DNA of 27,500 nucleotides from Symbiodinium natans (Eukaryota; Sar; Dinophyceae; Suessiales; Symbiodiniaceae): NCBI GenBank assembly GCA_905221605.1, contig CAJNDS010000635.1, positions 137,501-165,000 of the forward strand. The letters are read 5' to 3'. Of the stretch, positions 9,609 through 27,373 are shown in pieces (position 1 is the first letter of the stretch; every line of letters begins with the position of its first letter). The notes under the pieces were generated by a model. The model saw only the letters and a program-made list of their open reading frames with translations. It was not told the DNA's origin and ran no database searches. A program made the translations under genes and the position numbers.

Positions 9609-12600
9609 TTGGAGTTGTGTGGAGCTTTTTCTGTAGATTCCTTACCCTAAACCCTCAACCCTACCAACAACTCCTAAGGGCCAGGACTCAGTGCCAGCCC
9701 CTTACACGGGGTCTGGTGCCGGCAATGATGGGGTGTATGAGGTTTCGGGTTGTAGGCTTTATCTTGGACTTTAGGGCTGTGTAGGTTAGGATTTAGAGAT
9801 GACTAGAGGGCCTCAGCGATTACAGCCAAGCGGCTGCGAAGCGCATCCTGCTAACCTGCCCAGCACATGCTTGCAAGCGGTCTTAGATTCCCAAATGTAC
9901 CGTAACTCCTAAACCGGAAACCCCGAACCTGTCCCTGAACCGGTCTGGGCCAGTAGGACTGGCAAGGCGGGGTTTGCTTTTTCTGCAACTATACAATGCA
10001 CATGTTGTTTCTATATACACATGCATCTTTGCACCGAAAAAGCCTCATCATTTAGACCCCCCGCATATGCAGTGGCAATGCGTAGATCCCAAAATGCCCC
10101 CCAGCCAAAGTCTGCACCTCAAATCCCCCAAAAGATCAACCCTGCAACCCGCCGCACTACGATTTTCTTGAGGAACCCCACAAACAATCCCTAAACAGGT
10201 AGTTGCAAATATGACATGTTTCGGGGTTCCTTCAGCTAGTCCTAGTGCATTCAACCTTCGAGAACCCTGTAGGGTTAAGTGTGTATATATATATATACAT
10301 CCTTATAATTCTGTACAAATATATATATATATATATATAATGCCTTCTCCGGGTTCTACAATCTACAGATTTTCAACATTCATTACTGTGGCTTTACTGT
10401 TGCAAGACTTCCCTAGGCAGAAGGCTCGACCAGGGTGCAACTGCCACTCTTAGCCCGCGACGTCGTTTGCAACTCGGTTCAGTTACCTTGGCCAAACAGG
10501 GTTCAGGGCCTATAGGGCCTAACTACAATAACCTTCATACCCGCAAAAAAAGAAATGTACCTTATTCTCTCCTCTAGGTCCCCGGTAGCTTGTCGTTAAG
10601 CTTTCGGGAGGTGTGTGTAGCCACTGTGACCTGCGGCCGGGTTCAGAAAAGCCCGGAGGAGCAAAACGTAAGACTTGTGCAGGGCTGTATTATTGATGTC
10701 ATTACTGACACTATTGAATATCATTTCAACTGTTTGCCTTTACTGAGTACTACTACTGTTCGAAATACGATAATGTATATTTCTCTTTTAAGATGGGCGA
10801 TGGCTGCCGGGGCTTATGGAACCTGAAGCCACATTCCCGTACGAAAGGTATATTTGGGGCTACAGGTGGGGTTCAGCGCTCGCATCACATCAGCTATTTG
10901 ACCTCAAGTCACCAGCACACGAGGAGCTTCAAATCCAAACGGCAACGATACTTACGAAACAGAAAACAGTTACGCAGGACTGCTTTACTGACCCAAAACC
11001 CTATACCCCCAAACCCCGTCTGCGATTGATTCAAGAATGAACTGCACGACCTTACTCCGCTGCCAGTGCACTGCTCGGTTGGGAGCGTCCAGTAACTGAT
11101 GGGCTCATTGTTCGGTTGGTTGACTGTTGCAATGACTTGCTGGTCTTCTTGTCCGGTTGTCGAAAGCTTATCTGAGCTGATTGGTCGACTAACTGAACGT
11201 TCGTCCTGATGATTTCCTAAAATCGGGTGAAGGGAATATCATTAACATTCTATAAAATACAAAAACGATTAATGCCATTCACCTTCTTACAAAGTTATGC
11301 ATATTCTGTAGGAGCTTGCGTCTTGTACCGAGGCTGAAAGTGCTTCGGGGTGTTTGGCTTGTCCCGGGTGTCCCGCGAATAAGTCCAGCAGAGGTGCACG
11401 GATGGACAGGGCAGTTCGGTTGTTGCCCTGAAATAAAGCTGCGGCGAGCCGGCGAGCAGGAGCTTGCGTCACATGCCTTCTGGAATGATGGTTCGCCCGG
11501 ACATGTCCAACGTGCTCCCTTGCCCCTTCAATCGCCACGGCAAACCAACTGCCAAGCCAAAGCCTGAATCTTCCCGAAATCGGTCAAATTGCATCCGTAG
11601 CCACCACATGGCTCCCCAGTAAAGCGCAAAAAGAAAAGTATGAACAATTCCTAAACAATCCGCAGCCATCGCTTCAACCACAAGTTTGTCGCATAAGTCG
11701 AACCAAAACCGTGCACCGCAAAGTCCTTCGGACTTTTTGGCTCCCTGGACTACACGAGCCGGCGGGGAGTGCAGAAAATCGCTGCTGGCTTCGGGGCTGC
11801 CAGTAGAGTGCATAATGGGGCTGCGAGAGCAGCATTGTAACACGGGGAATGCATGCATTCATATGTATATATATATATACACATATGAACGTATATATGT
11901 ATGCATACGATTCTGGAGGCAATCAGCCATGACTCTGGGTTCCTTCGGGGGGGGGGGGGGGGGGGGCAGGCACGGCTTACAGACCGTCGTACTTGGTCGC
12001 AGCAGCAGTTTTACAACCAGCTGAGGAGCTTTGGCCACGACTGCTCGGTCTACAGTTCAGGGGGATGGTTAGGAGTTGTTTAGGGACGAAAATACACTCA
12101 AGCTCCAGCATAAGAGTCAAAGCCCCTAAGCACATGGAGCGCCACGCGTCTTAAAAGTATCGCGAGGACCCTCACAACTGCGGCGGCATGTAGCTGGAGT
12201 AGGAGCCCGGTGCGAGAAGCCTGCAGGTTTCAGGTGCAAAGCTTAAAGGGTTTAGATGCTTTCGGATCCGGACTGTTCTGGAAAAGGCTTGAGAAAAGGG
12301 CTTTGAGGGCTCATGAAACTCCCTGAAAGCACTATAGCGCTTGACACCCCAAGACTTCAAGGCTTTGGGGCAACTAGCGTACAGACCCAAGCTCTAAGAC
12401 CCCCTGCCAAGGCCACAATAAACGGTGCCGGAGGTTGGCTACAGGGATTACGAGCTTTAGGGATCTGGAGCTGCGTGATTTCAGTGGTCTGCAGATCCAA
12501 GCTGCCCGTCAAAGGACGTCGAAGAGCCCACCTCAGTACAGTATACACCCTTTCGAGCCGGGAATTGGGATATGAATGGGTGTGTGTGTGTGTGTGTATG

Positions 12601-12713
12601 TGTGTGTGTTTTGGGTTGACAATCGGGTTTAGGGGTCGTAGTATCAGCATGTAGGGCCTCAAATTAGCAGCCACCGTTCGAGCTGCCTCTATAGCATGCA
12701 CGGCTTTTAGGGT
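9609..12713. other. No supported gene; AT and G tracts
   Basis: Mostly ordinary-composition DNA with AT runs (10275-10292, 10318-10341 and 11862-11882, the last within a palindromic ATATGTATATATAC-type block), a 20-bp G tract (11947-11966) and a GT run (12579-12611). The longest frame is on the minus strand (11469-11858) and has a tryptophan-rich hydrophobic segment (about 11590-11650), but no splice border or known motif supports it. The rest show nothing I can name. Confidence 0.45.
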
Positions 12714-12895
12714 TCAAGGGTTTATATAGTTCATAAGGCGTCTTTTCCTCGGATTTCGTGTCGAGGCAGCCCTCCAATTCTGTCTGGCCGCTGTTTGCTC
12801 TGACCTCGTGACCATCTCCTTCTCCACGATCTCTGCCATCTTCTGTCGCTGGTTTCCTGGGTTCAGGATCACAAGGATAGCCAGGGCCACGCACC
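12714..12895 (-). CDS. Possible terminal exon, unknown product
   Basis: On the minus strand a GAG|GG border opens a frame of 59 codons ending in TGA. It begins with a hydrophobic run (CVALAILVIL), continues with a charged helix-like part (MAEIVEKEMVTRSEQ) and ends basic (RNPRKRRLMNYINP). A second frame in the same DNA (12664-12981) is also open and gives an acidic, proline-rich peptide, so frame choice is not secure. The composition is unlike the repeats around it. No family recognised. Confidence 0.22.
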
Positions 12896-13409
12896 CTCGT
12901 CTTCAGATGCCGCAGGTCCCCTGTTATCATCGGATGCATAAGCTGGAAGCCCCCTGACTTAGCTTGCCCCAGTAAAATCATGTTTGTTTGACAAGTTTGT
13001 TATAAGGAACTTAGCCCCGCAGAAAAAAGGGCGCCACTGGGCATCCTATACTACGTTCATCTACGTTCTTGTCGGGGTTAGGGGCTGAGATTCTCCTTGC
13101 ACATGCAAACCCCGCACCGCAAAACCCTTCGTGCTTCTCAGCTTCTGCGCAGGATCATCGTGCGAACCTCGGCTAAACGCTGAAAGACCACAAAACAAAA
13201 AAACCCAAATTCCCAAGTGCGTGGACCCATTCCTCCGACGTGGACAGCCTACATCCCGAACCCGCCTTGCAAGTGCAAGCGGACGATTTCACAGGCATGT
13301 CTCCGCATTTTGCGAAATCAGCAAGTGTAGGAGGAGGATCTGGGGGCTTTGGGGGGGTGGTGCAGGGTTTAGGGGCTGGGAAGGTTTTGACAGACACGCT
13401 GACTGACTG

Positions 13410-13709
13410 ACACACACACACACACAGACACACACACACACACACACACAGAGACACACACACACACACACAGAGACGCACACACACACACACAGAGAGA
13501 CACACACACACACACAGAAACAAACACACACACACACACACACAGAGACAAACACACACACACACACAGAAACAAACACACACACACACAGAGACAAACA
13601 CACACACACACAGAGACAAACACACACACACACACACACAGAGACAAACACACACACACACACACAGAGACACACACACACACAGAGACACACACACACA
13701 CACACAGAG

Positions 13710-13740
<31 letters not shown>

Positions 13741-13777
13741 GAGACAAACAAACACACACACACACACACACACACAG

Positions 13778-13808
<31 letters not shown>

Positions 13809-13838
13809 GACAAACACACACACACACACACACACACA
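13410..13838 (+). repeat. CA-type satellite with GAGACAAA interruptions
   Basis: About 430 bp of CA repeats broken at irregular intervals by AGAGACA, AGAAACAAA or AGAGACAAA, giving a compound micro/minisatellite. The long cysteine/valine-rich open frames on the minus strand (13173-14118) are translations of this repeat and not proteins. Confidence 0.97.
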
Positions 13839-15477
13839 CTGTAACACTCGGCTTCAGCGGGTGAGACTGCATGGATGGGTCTTCGCTGACCCCGGCCATC
13901 CAGTTGCCCCTGGGCCCCGTGCTTTTCTGCTTTGCAGGCTCTTGAAACGTGTGTTCTTCTCGAACCTCTTTGTGCTCAGAGCGTACACACACACACCAAG
14001 CCTCCAAACCCGAAACCACCATGTTCTGCCAACCAGTAGCTTCGTCCTGGTGTGACGCGCTGTAGCAGCAGAACGAGCAGCAGCAAACCCACAGCAGAAG
14101 CCATGCCACCTTAAACACCGTTTCATCATTCCAAGTGTTGGGCTCAGCAATGAAGTCTCATAGCCAAGGCAATACCCGCAAACAGCTGGTACCTTGCGGC
14201 ACGTATGACGAAACAGCACCCCTAGCAGTTAAATGTCCTAGCTAAGAAGTTCATTGCGACAGATGATGATTTCATGCGCGGTAGAGCCACTAACCAGTGC
14301 AGGCAAAGCACAGACTGCATGGGGGCAGCCTCCATGTGTCCTCAGTCTGGGTTCGGGCACAATGCGAGCTCTAAATTCACACCCTAAACTGCTGCAGCTA
14401 TACATTTCCTAAAACCCGAATGCTGCACCAAAAACGATCCGATGATGGCTCTCCCAGAAGCCAGGCCAACCCAAAACCCTACATCCTAAACTCTGAATAC
14501 CCCCTCACCCCCCCCCCGCCCTGAACCAGAATCCCAAACCCCAACAAGAATCCTTGATACCCTTCAACCTTCTGAGCTCTGGGTGCAACTGCACCAAGCC
14601 GTGAATTGGGGATTAAGGGTTAGATTCCTCAGTGGCAGGGTATCATTTGGTGAAGGGAGTCTTACAGGGAGCCTCAGCCCGCAAAGGAAACAGGGCAAGA
14701 AGTGCTATTGAAGTTACCTACTACTGGGTTCTAGGCAGGGGCTTTAGATGGTTTTAGGGTTAGGGGCTTTAGTGGTCGAGGGGGGCTTCATCCTGGGATT
14801 TACGGCTTGGGGCAGAGGATGGCTTCAGGGCTCTTAGGGTCAAAAGGGTGTAGGCTGCTTGCGGACCAGCTGTCCATGAATCATTCCCCTCAGAGTAGTG
14901 TTGCTCCTGACGCACTGGGTGCTCGAAGTCTTGCCTAAATGATCCCAAGCAATAGCCGTGCCAAGGGAATTGCTGAGCCTTGCTTGACAGCCTGGCATCC
15001 CTGACGCTAGTTTATGATTTCGGGGGCAGAGGTTTAGTATTAGAGAAGGGCATATAGAGTTTGGGGCCATTTAGGGTTTGTTCAGCGTTCACGTCAGTAG
15101 TGCTGCACTATGATGCAGAACAAGCCAAGGCTACATTACGGGCTGCTGAAAAGGAGATGGGCCCTTTGCAATTTGCGGTGCCCAGAACTGTGATAAGGAA
15201 TACAGGATTTAAGTTCCATTGGCCTGATCGTCCCAGAAGGGTCCCAGAATTTATATTCTGACAAACTCCCCAAGTTGGCCCAAGTACTGGTCCGACCCTG
15301 ACCCAAGTTGTTGTGAACCCAGCGAGCTTTGAGCATCTACGTGTTGTTCTTGGGATTTCGGGATGCCTTTATAGTGTTTACGGCCTTATAGTCCCCTATT
15401 GAAGTCCCCTTTAGGTGGTGTTGTAGATGCTAAGCAGGATGTCCTGAACCAGACCCCTCTCCCCCCCACCCCAGCTC
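13839..15477. other. No supported gene
   Basis: Ordinary-composition DNA with a few degenerate telomere-like words (14460-14560 and 14740-14830). On the minus strand an AAG|G border near 14983 opens a short frame (LSNSLGTAIAWDHL) that could be a small exon, and a plus-strand frame at 15061-15261 contains a helix-like part (YDAEQAKATLRAAEKEM). Neither has enough support to call. Confidence 0.4.
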
Positions 15478-15566
15478 CTGTTCGACAGGACACCAGAAGT
15501 GAGGTTCTCCAGTTGAGTGTAGTTGGACGGCAACTCCACCAGTTTCGTATCGCCGGGTTGTTCGTC
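15478..15566 (-). CDS. Possible internal exon, unknown product
   Basis: Minus-strand island of 89 bp preceded by CAAG, starting with GA and followed by GA, matching the tubulin splice pattern. It gives 29 open codons plus two bases, beginning DEQPGDTKLVELPSN and ending SGVLSN, a soluble-looking peptide. The plus strand is open too (15399-15620, with a hydrophobic C-terminus) and has a pyrimidine-rich AG|G of its own, so strand choice is a judgement from peptide character. No family recognised, and neighbouring exons were not found. Confidence 0.3.
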
Positions 15567-17945
15567 CTTGCAGGTGGTTTGGGATTGTTGCTTGGAGGAA
15601 TGCAGAAATATGAGCCATAAACCCCACAAAAATCCATCGCACATTCCCGAAGACCCTACTCAAGGATCCCACTCCAGGATCCCCTTTCAAAACCAGCCTT
15701 TTAAAGGCACGATACCTGCAGTTGAAATGAAAAAAAGCATCCAAGGACATGTTCAAGGCTAAGACGGACCTTTATCGTTCCCCTCCCAACAATCCATTGT
15801 CCGTGGGGACATCACGGACACCTGCCAAACACCCACGATGCGTAACTTTTGTTTTTTTTCTCTGCTGGCCCCCAACTTAGATGGCTATCGAATCCGGAAG
15901 CTTCTGGGTGCCAGCTTATGAGCAAACCAGCTGGACAGGCTTGCGGGAGCATCTTGTTACTCTACCTAGGAGAGGCTTCTATAAGGAACCCAACCAGAAA
16001 CTACAAGCACAAAACTATACTGCAATCTGTCGTGTATTTGCTTGCTTGTTGAGGGGGGGGGGGCCCACGTTGTTACTTGGGCCTCCTTCCGCTGGTCACC
16101 GTCTGCGGCTGCCAGCTGCCTCTTGACAGAGGAGGTGGGGTCTGGAGGGGGGGGCAGGGGGGAGGGGGCAAACCCTAAACTAAACCCTGAACCCTAGTAT
16201 AAACCTTAACGCAAACTCTCAATTCCTCAACGCTTAAACCTTCAACTAAACCCTGTAAACCCTAAACCCTAAACCCCCAAACAAACTTGGGTATTGCGTT
16301 GCAATTATCCTGGGTTGAATCGAAGGGGCACGAAAGCTGGAACCGGTACACACACACACACACACTCACGCCGGTGTTTTCCATCTGCGCTTATCTGTAT
16401 ATGTAGGTACACTTTGCTTATCCACTGATTCTTGTGTAGATCCCCGCCCCAGGCCCTGCAGCTTCGATAACGTCAATTCCAGGGCGAATGACATGCCCCA
16501 CTCAGGTTTCGGGGTGCAGGGTTTGGGGTTGTCAGGGTTTTCGGGGTTCGGGTGTAGGTCTCCAGCCCGTTGGGATCTCATCTTCTCTCTTTTGTGGGTG
16601 GCCATTTTATAGATCGCCTTTTTTCTCCTTGGATGCGCACCATCAATTGGACTTAACCCAGAGCACACTAAGCAGTCCTGAGCCCTGAACCCTCAACTGC
16701 TCTGCTACCAGGGCACGAGACATTTGCCGCAGCAGCATCGGCCGAGCCCTCATCCAGTGAGGCGTTGTCCGTCCCTTGGGTTGGAGCGCTTAGGGGTTAT
16801 GGCTTCCCGGCTGGTATCCCTAAACCCTAAATTTGGGGTATTGGAGGTTTTAGACTCTTAGGTTTTGGGGGGTTTTGCGTTGTCTTTTAATTGCAGGCTT
16901 CGATGCCTAGGGTTTGCGGGATTGTGGCGTTTTATGGTGTTGGGGTTACTGTGGGGCTTGGGATTTCGGGGAACAGGGCTTGGGTATGTTTAGGGTATCG
17001 GGTTTGAGGGGGGGTCATTGACATTGTTACGTTTAGGCGTTTGAGGTTTGGGTGTCTGGGACTGTTCAGGGGTTTCTGATTTGTTCGGAATTCAGGTTTG
17101 GGTGTTTGGTTTTGGGATTTGGGGTATTAGGAGAATAGACCCTGAACCCTATTCATATTAGTCCGCGGAGCGGAGAGAATCCTAACAAGGGGGGGTGTGC
17201 GAGATCCAGTCGGGGCTTTGGGGCCTTCGGGGATCTTTCGGGGTGTAGGGCCCTACTAAAGGGTTTACATGTTTCGGGGTCGGATTCAAGACTTTGGTTC
17301 AAGACTTGGCCCTCTGAATCCGCCTGCAGCTGCACATGATGCCAGCGCCAGGAAAACCATACATCTCGCGTTCGGCCGCATTGCGGAAAAGGAAAAACTC
17401 ACAATGCCTATCAAGCCTAGCTTGCCGACGATCACACCTTTGCTATTTGGAAGCTGGCCCTTCAGTCAGTCCCCCAACCTTAGCGCCTTTCAGCCCGGCC
17501 TCAAATGGAAACCGACTACCTCGTGATGCGGGCATGCTGAAGGTGGGCAGAGGTTAAACCTTACTCACAGATCATGTATCAAGTTCTGGCTGGACTTTGG
17601 TGTGGATTGGACCCTCTGGACGTAGCTCGTGAGCACAAGTAAACGGCTCAAAGCAAAGTTCATATGAAATCCCAGGCTGCACTTGAGCCCTGAAGTGCCC
17701 GCAATCATGCCCTCACAACAGAGTGGAGGTTTGCGCAAACCTTACATTGCCCTGCATAGCATGAAGCCGGTGATCAATGCATATGTGGCAGGTCACTCAT
17801 CCTAGCTAGACCAGAGCTATGTGTGTGGCATGGCATGATGCATGCACGGGGCTGTTCTGAAAAACCGCGCGGAAAGAGAGTAGATGATTCATTTTGTCTC
17901 ACCCTAAGATTCTAAGGCGTGAAAAATTGAACGCTCGACGGGCTC
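15567..17945. other. No supported gene; scattered repeats
   Basis: Contains a plus-strand frame at 15881-16126 of unclear status, G tracts (16053-16062 and 16147-16170), CCCTAAA words (16172-16280), a CA run (16350-16366) and drifted G-strand words (16500-17150). A minus-strand stretch near 17330-17395 (reading FLFRNAAEREMYGFPGAG) is open but has no clear borders. From 17560 to 17940 nothing stands out. Confidence 0.4.
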
Positions 17946-18146
17946 ATGCCCAAGCGCCACTTCAGCGAAGAGCCCTCCATTGAAGAAAAGATGTTCCTGT
18001 ACTCGACGACGCTCGATGGCCAAGTCCGCCCATACAACCTAGATCGCCCCCGCCCCAAAACATCAACCACGGCTAACCCCACGACACCCCACACTCAGAT
18101 CCGGAACTCCCGGGCGCCTTTAGAGCACCGGCAGGGACGGCGGTAG
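17946..18146 (+). CDS. Possible first exon or short gene, unknown product
   Basis: An ATG-started frame beginning MPKRHFSEEPSIEEKMF, followed by a threonine/proline-rich tail that looks less like protein. The first 38 codons are the credible part. On the opposite strand an AG|G border near 17991 opens a frame to a stop (starting EHLFFNGGLFAEV), so the strand is unsettled. It may join the open stretch at 18195-18446 through an intron. No family recognised. Confidence 0.25.
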   Translation: MPKRHFSEEPSIEEKMFLYSTTLDGQVRPYNLDRPRPKTSTTANPTTPHTQIRNSRAPLEHRQGRR

Positions 18147-18194
18147 ACCTTGTGTGCGCTTGGTGGGTTTGGGGCTTGGGATAGTGCGTAATAG

Positions 18195-18446
18195 GCGGGC
18201 TGCTGGGCTTGCCGTGACGCGATCCAGAATCCACGACGGCGCAACCTTTTTCGGCGACAGATGCACGAGTCCCCTCGCATGAAGCCCTTCCTCGCATCAG
18301 CCCGTGAGCTACTTCCGAAGCTTTGGTGCGCGTATCAAGTTTGGGATGATGATGTGTGCACGCGGGCTGCAAGAAACCCCTGCCGTATGCTCTCAAGCCT
18401 CTTAGAAGCTGACCCCGGGCACACTGCACTTCTGCAGGAACTTTAA
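18195..18446 (+). CDS. Possible last exon of a plus-strand gene
   Basis: Open from 18195 (after a TAG at 18192) to TAA at 18444-18446. The part from the ATG at 18261 reads MHESPRMKPFLASAREL and ends LLEADPGHTALLQEL, with the mixed composition of a real helical protein. An AG precedes the ATG after a pyrimidine-rich stretch, but without the usual G, so the exon start is unsure. Its stop lies only 15 bp from the stop of the convergent PWWP/J-like gene. No family recognised. Confidence 0.3.
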   Translation, partial: AGCWACRDAIQNPRRRNLFRRQMHESPRMKPFLASARELLPKLWCAYQVWDDDVCTRAARNPCRMLSSLLEADPGHTALLQEL

Positions 18447-18461
18447 AGCTTGCCTAAGTTC

Positions 18462-19782
18462 CTACGCCGTTGCCTTCAGCATAGTAAAGGCTGCGTCGAT
18501 CTTCAACCATTCTCGGTGGCGGAAGTCCTTCAGATGTGCGGGCGCCTTGTCTGGATGCTTCTCCAGCGCAAGGAGTCGGCGTGCCCTGTGGAGCTCTGAC
18601 ACAGAAAAGCCCTTCTCCAAACGCAGCAGAAGCCGAGCCTCCTCTAAATCAGATGTGGAGATGTGCTGCACGTCGGTCCCTTCAAGCTGCTCATGGTAAG
18701 GAACCATATGGCCTTGCAAATGTGCCGATGCAGACCGTGCGTGATTTACAAGCGGCGTGGCAACACAGCGTGCGTGAGCGGTCTGAGAAGCCTGAGAGGG
18801 CTGGGCAGTGTGCCGCTTAGCCGTGGGAGGATCTGCGGGAAGGGGCCTCTTGGAGGCTGCTCGATCGGCTGCTCGATCGGCTGGCTCCCTCTCCGCTGGA
18901 GCAGGAGTCGGAGGCTGCTCCAAGCCATGATGCGCTCGGTACTCGCGCGCAGTCGCCTCCTGCTGCTGCCTCTCCTGCCGCGCCCGCTCCCGCCGGTCCC
19001 ACTCCGCTTTGATCTCCTTCAGGGCGCGAGCTCCGTTGAAACCGCGCTTGTCGACCTTCTTCAGGCAGTGTCTGAGGCTCTTCTTCCGATACTTCTGTTC
19101 AGTGACCACCTCAGGGGTGTAGCGGATGAGGGACCGCGCCAACACCTCACCCCCACAGGGGCCAATGAAAGCAAGAGCACAACGCGCAGCGAAAACATGC
19201 ACAAGACAGATTACACACATGAATCGGCCTAATGAGGGCAAGACACCTTGCGGTACATCTCATCACCGTAGCTGTAGACGACCACGTAGCCTGATGGGAC
19301 CACGCCACGCTTGGAGCCCCGCAAGGCGACATCGCGCACTTTGCCCGTGGCTCTCTTCACTTTCCCCGTGTTCTGGTGCTGCAAGATGCACTGGGAGAGG
19401 AGCTCGCACCAAGACTTTGGAATTTGACTTGTCTCGCCAGTTTTTTTGTAAAGTACGCGAACCCACTTTGGGCCGACTTTCAAGATCTTGGCTTTCTCTT
19501 TCTTCTGCGGCGCAGGGTCTTCCAGAGTGGGACGACGCTCCGCGTTCAACCAGACCCCAGCGGTGACTGTGTCGCCTTTCTGTATGCCCTCCCGCGTGAG
19601 ACGCACTTCTGCACCCTGTCGAAGATGCTGTCATCCGGGGGCGCAAGTGGGTTCATGGGTGATTGGAGGTATTGCCGACTCTTCGTGCGCACCACAAGCC
19701 CTGGCCATGGTGGGAAGCCACGAAGGCGGTAGAGGACCAGGCGCTGCTGATGCTCCTTCTGGGCAGCGGACCACCACTGCAT
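18462..19782 (-). CDS. PWWP-like / J-domain-like protein, three exons
   Basis: Proposed exons on the minus strand are 19693-19782, 19247-19615 and 18462-19145, joined in frame to 380 residues. Residues 14-30 hold a PWWP-type core (RGFPPWPG). Residues 77-99 (VGPKWVRVLY to SW) fit the later strands of such a domain, which in known proteins binds methylated histone tails and DNA. A charged helical stretch follows (about 185-215, rich in E, R and Q), then a low-complexity alanine/proline linker, then a C-terminal J-like segment with HPDK at 350-353, the motif by which J proteins stimulate Hsp70 ATPase; what lies before it is short for a full J domain. The ATG at 19782 has an in-frame TGA at 19804-19806. 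Intron 19146-19246 is GT-AG and well defined. Intron 19616-19692 is inferred from the frame change and an AG|G acceptor, and its donor could be a few bases off. A nuclear chromatin-associated role is inference. Confidence 0.6.
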
Positions 19783-21212
19783 TGCGCCTAACTGCAAGTG
19801 TAGTCAATGTGCACGGAAGCCCCACTACAGTATAGGAGATGCATCTGAAAACATGACCACTGCTCTAACTGTCGCTAACTACTAACTCCATGACTTGTAC
19901 TACTTGAACCGTCGCAATTTTTCGTGACACCGTGAAAACGGGGCACGGGCGAGTAGAGTGATGTTAAACCCGTTTTAGCATCGATACCCGCTGTTAATAT
20001 CGTCTTCCAGGGATCCCAGCAGGGGCGGGGGGGGGGGGAGGAAGCCAAAAGATAAAACGCGTTTCAGAAGAAACTCTGGAAAGCTTAGACTCTCAAGCTC
20101 CGAGGCTTGGCCGATTCCAGCTTCAGATTCCATGGAGCCGGGTTTTACACAAGTTCCAGTCCAAATTTCATGCCGAAGCAAGCCGCCACACAATTTTCTA
20201 CAGGAGTAGGCCACGAGCTGCTCTCATCCGCTATACTATTTTGTTTCGTTTCGGTTCCGGAGCCCCTCCGACCAGGGCTTGTGATCCTTCAAAAGGCCAG
20301 GAAACCTTTTCAACTCTCTCAAGCTTCAAGGCTTGACCAGATTCCCCTCAACCCTCGACCCCCCACCTGCCCTACCCCCCGTTTATGGAGGGTGCACAAC
20401 AACCCCGAAATTGTTTGGGGGGGGGCTAGATGCAACATTACACACAAAGTTCGGAAGTTTGGGAGGGTCAATATGTCGCTGAACAAAACCCAAATTCACA
20501 GCCTCGACATGCCGGTGACACCTCAGCCCTGCGCATCCCTGCGTCACCTCGGCTCCAGACAAGCGGCTCGCCTGAAAAGAGGACTACCGATGCTTCGGGG
20601 CTTGCCGTGCTTGGGGAAGGGATGGGGTGGGGGTCAAGGATCCGGGGTGCGATTGGCTTCTGGCGCTGTTCAGACCTGTTGAGGCCCTGTGGCCGACGGC
20701 TCCTGGACTTCTGGTTTTAATGATGCTTAGGGATGCGTGTGCCGTGTTGCTGATGTAGCAGCAGTAGCAGTAGAAGTACCAGTAGCAGTAGTCGTAGTCG
20801 TGGTCCTCCTCCTCCTCCCCCTCCTCCTCCTCCTGCTCCTCGTCCTCCTCAACCATCATTATGCGTCAATTGCCAAGGACGGCTCAGCCTGAGTAGCCTG
20901 AGCTTCTCAGTATAACACAACTTCTAAACTTCCCCCCGGTTCAGGGTGGTATACTGCGCGTCACTCCTACGATCGAAGCGCTTTACGAGTGGATCTTAGA
21001 AACTTGTGCTGGGGGGCCGGCTCCACGCATTTTCTTCTCGCACGCGATCCGCCGAGAATGCCAGCAAGATGCATTTCTCTCGCACGGCAGTCGGCAACAT
21101 GCAGGCCCATGGAAGGGCATCACACCAGAACGCACGGAGATGTGCGCCTGGTGAAGATGGCCGCGAAGTGCCCAAAAACACTCCTAACGACCTCCATGAG
21201 AGCTGAGCTGCC
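19783..21212. other. Spacer between the two minus-strand genes
   Basis: No gene supported. A 191-codon plus-strand frame (20107-20682) is the longest, but it overlaps other open frames, crosses a G-rich patch and shows no motif, so I treat it as chance. A G tract lies at 20029-20038 and a trinucleotide stretch at 20757-20852. The spacer must hold the promoter of the PWWP/J-like gene and the 3' end of tubulin, but no TATA box, polyadenylation signal or other element is recognisable. Confidence 0.4.
20757..20852 (+). repeat. Imperfect trinucleotide repeat (AGC/AGT then CCT)
   Basis: The first part runs in AGCAGT-type triplets and the second in TCC/CCT triplets, about 96 bp in all. The acidic glutamate-rich frame on the minus strand (20584-20859) is a translation of this repeat. 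Confidence 0.85.
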
Positions 21213-27258
<6,046 letters not shown>

Positions 27259-27373
27259 CTATTATTTTACTGTAAATGCGCCATCCTGGCTGGTGGGATA
27301 GACGCAAAAGCCATCACGGCTTGGCCAGAAAGGCCGTAGTGGCATGGCGAAGAAGGCCACACTGATGGGCCCG

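Noticed and set aside
11469-11858. 129-codon minus-strand frame with a Trp-rich hydrophobic segment
   Set aside because: Possible membrane segment, but no start context, splice border or family resemblance; left unannotated.
13173-14118. Three long minus-strand frames rich in Cys and Val
   Set aside because: They are translations of the CA/GT satellite in three frames; every frame of such a repeat stays open.
20107-20682. 191-codon plus-strand frame
   Set aside because: Long, but without motif, conserved borders or repeat structure, overlapped by another open frame, and crossing a G-rich patch; likely chance.
20584-20859. Glutamate-rich acidic minus-strand frame
   Set aside because: Acidic run comes from the AGC/CCT triplet repeat.
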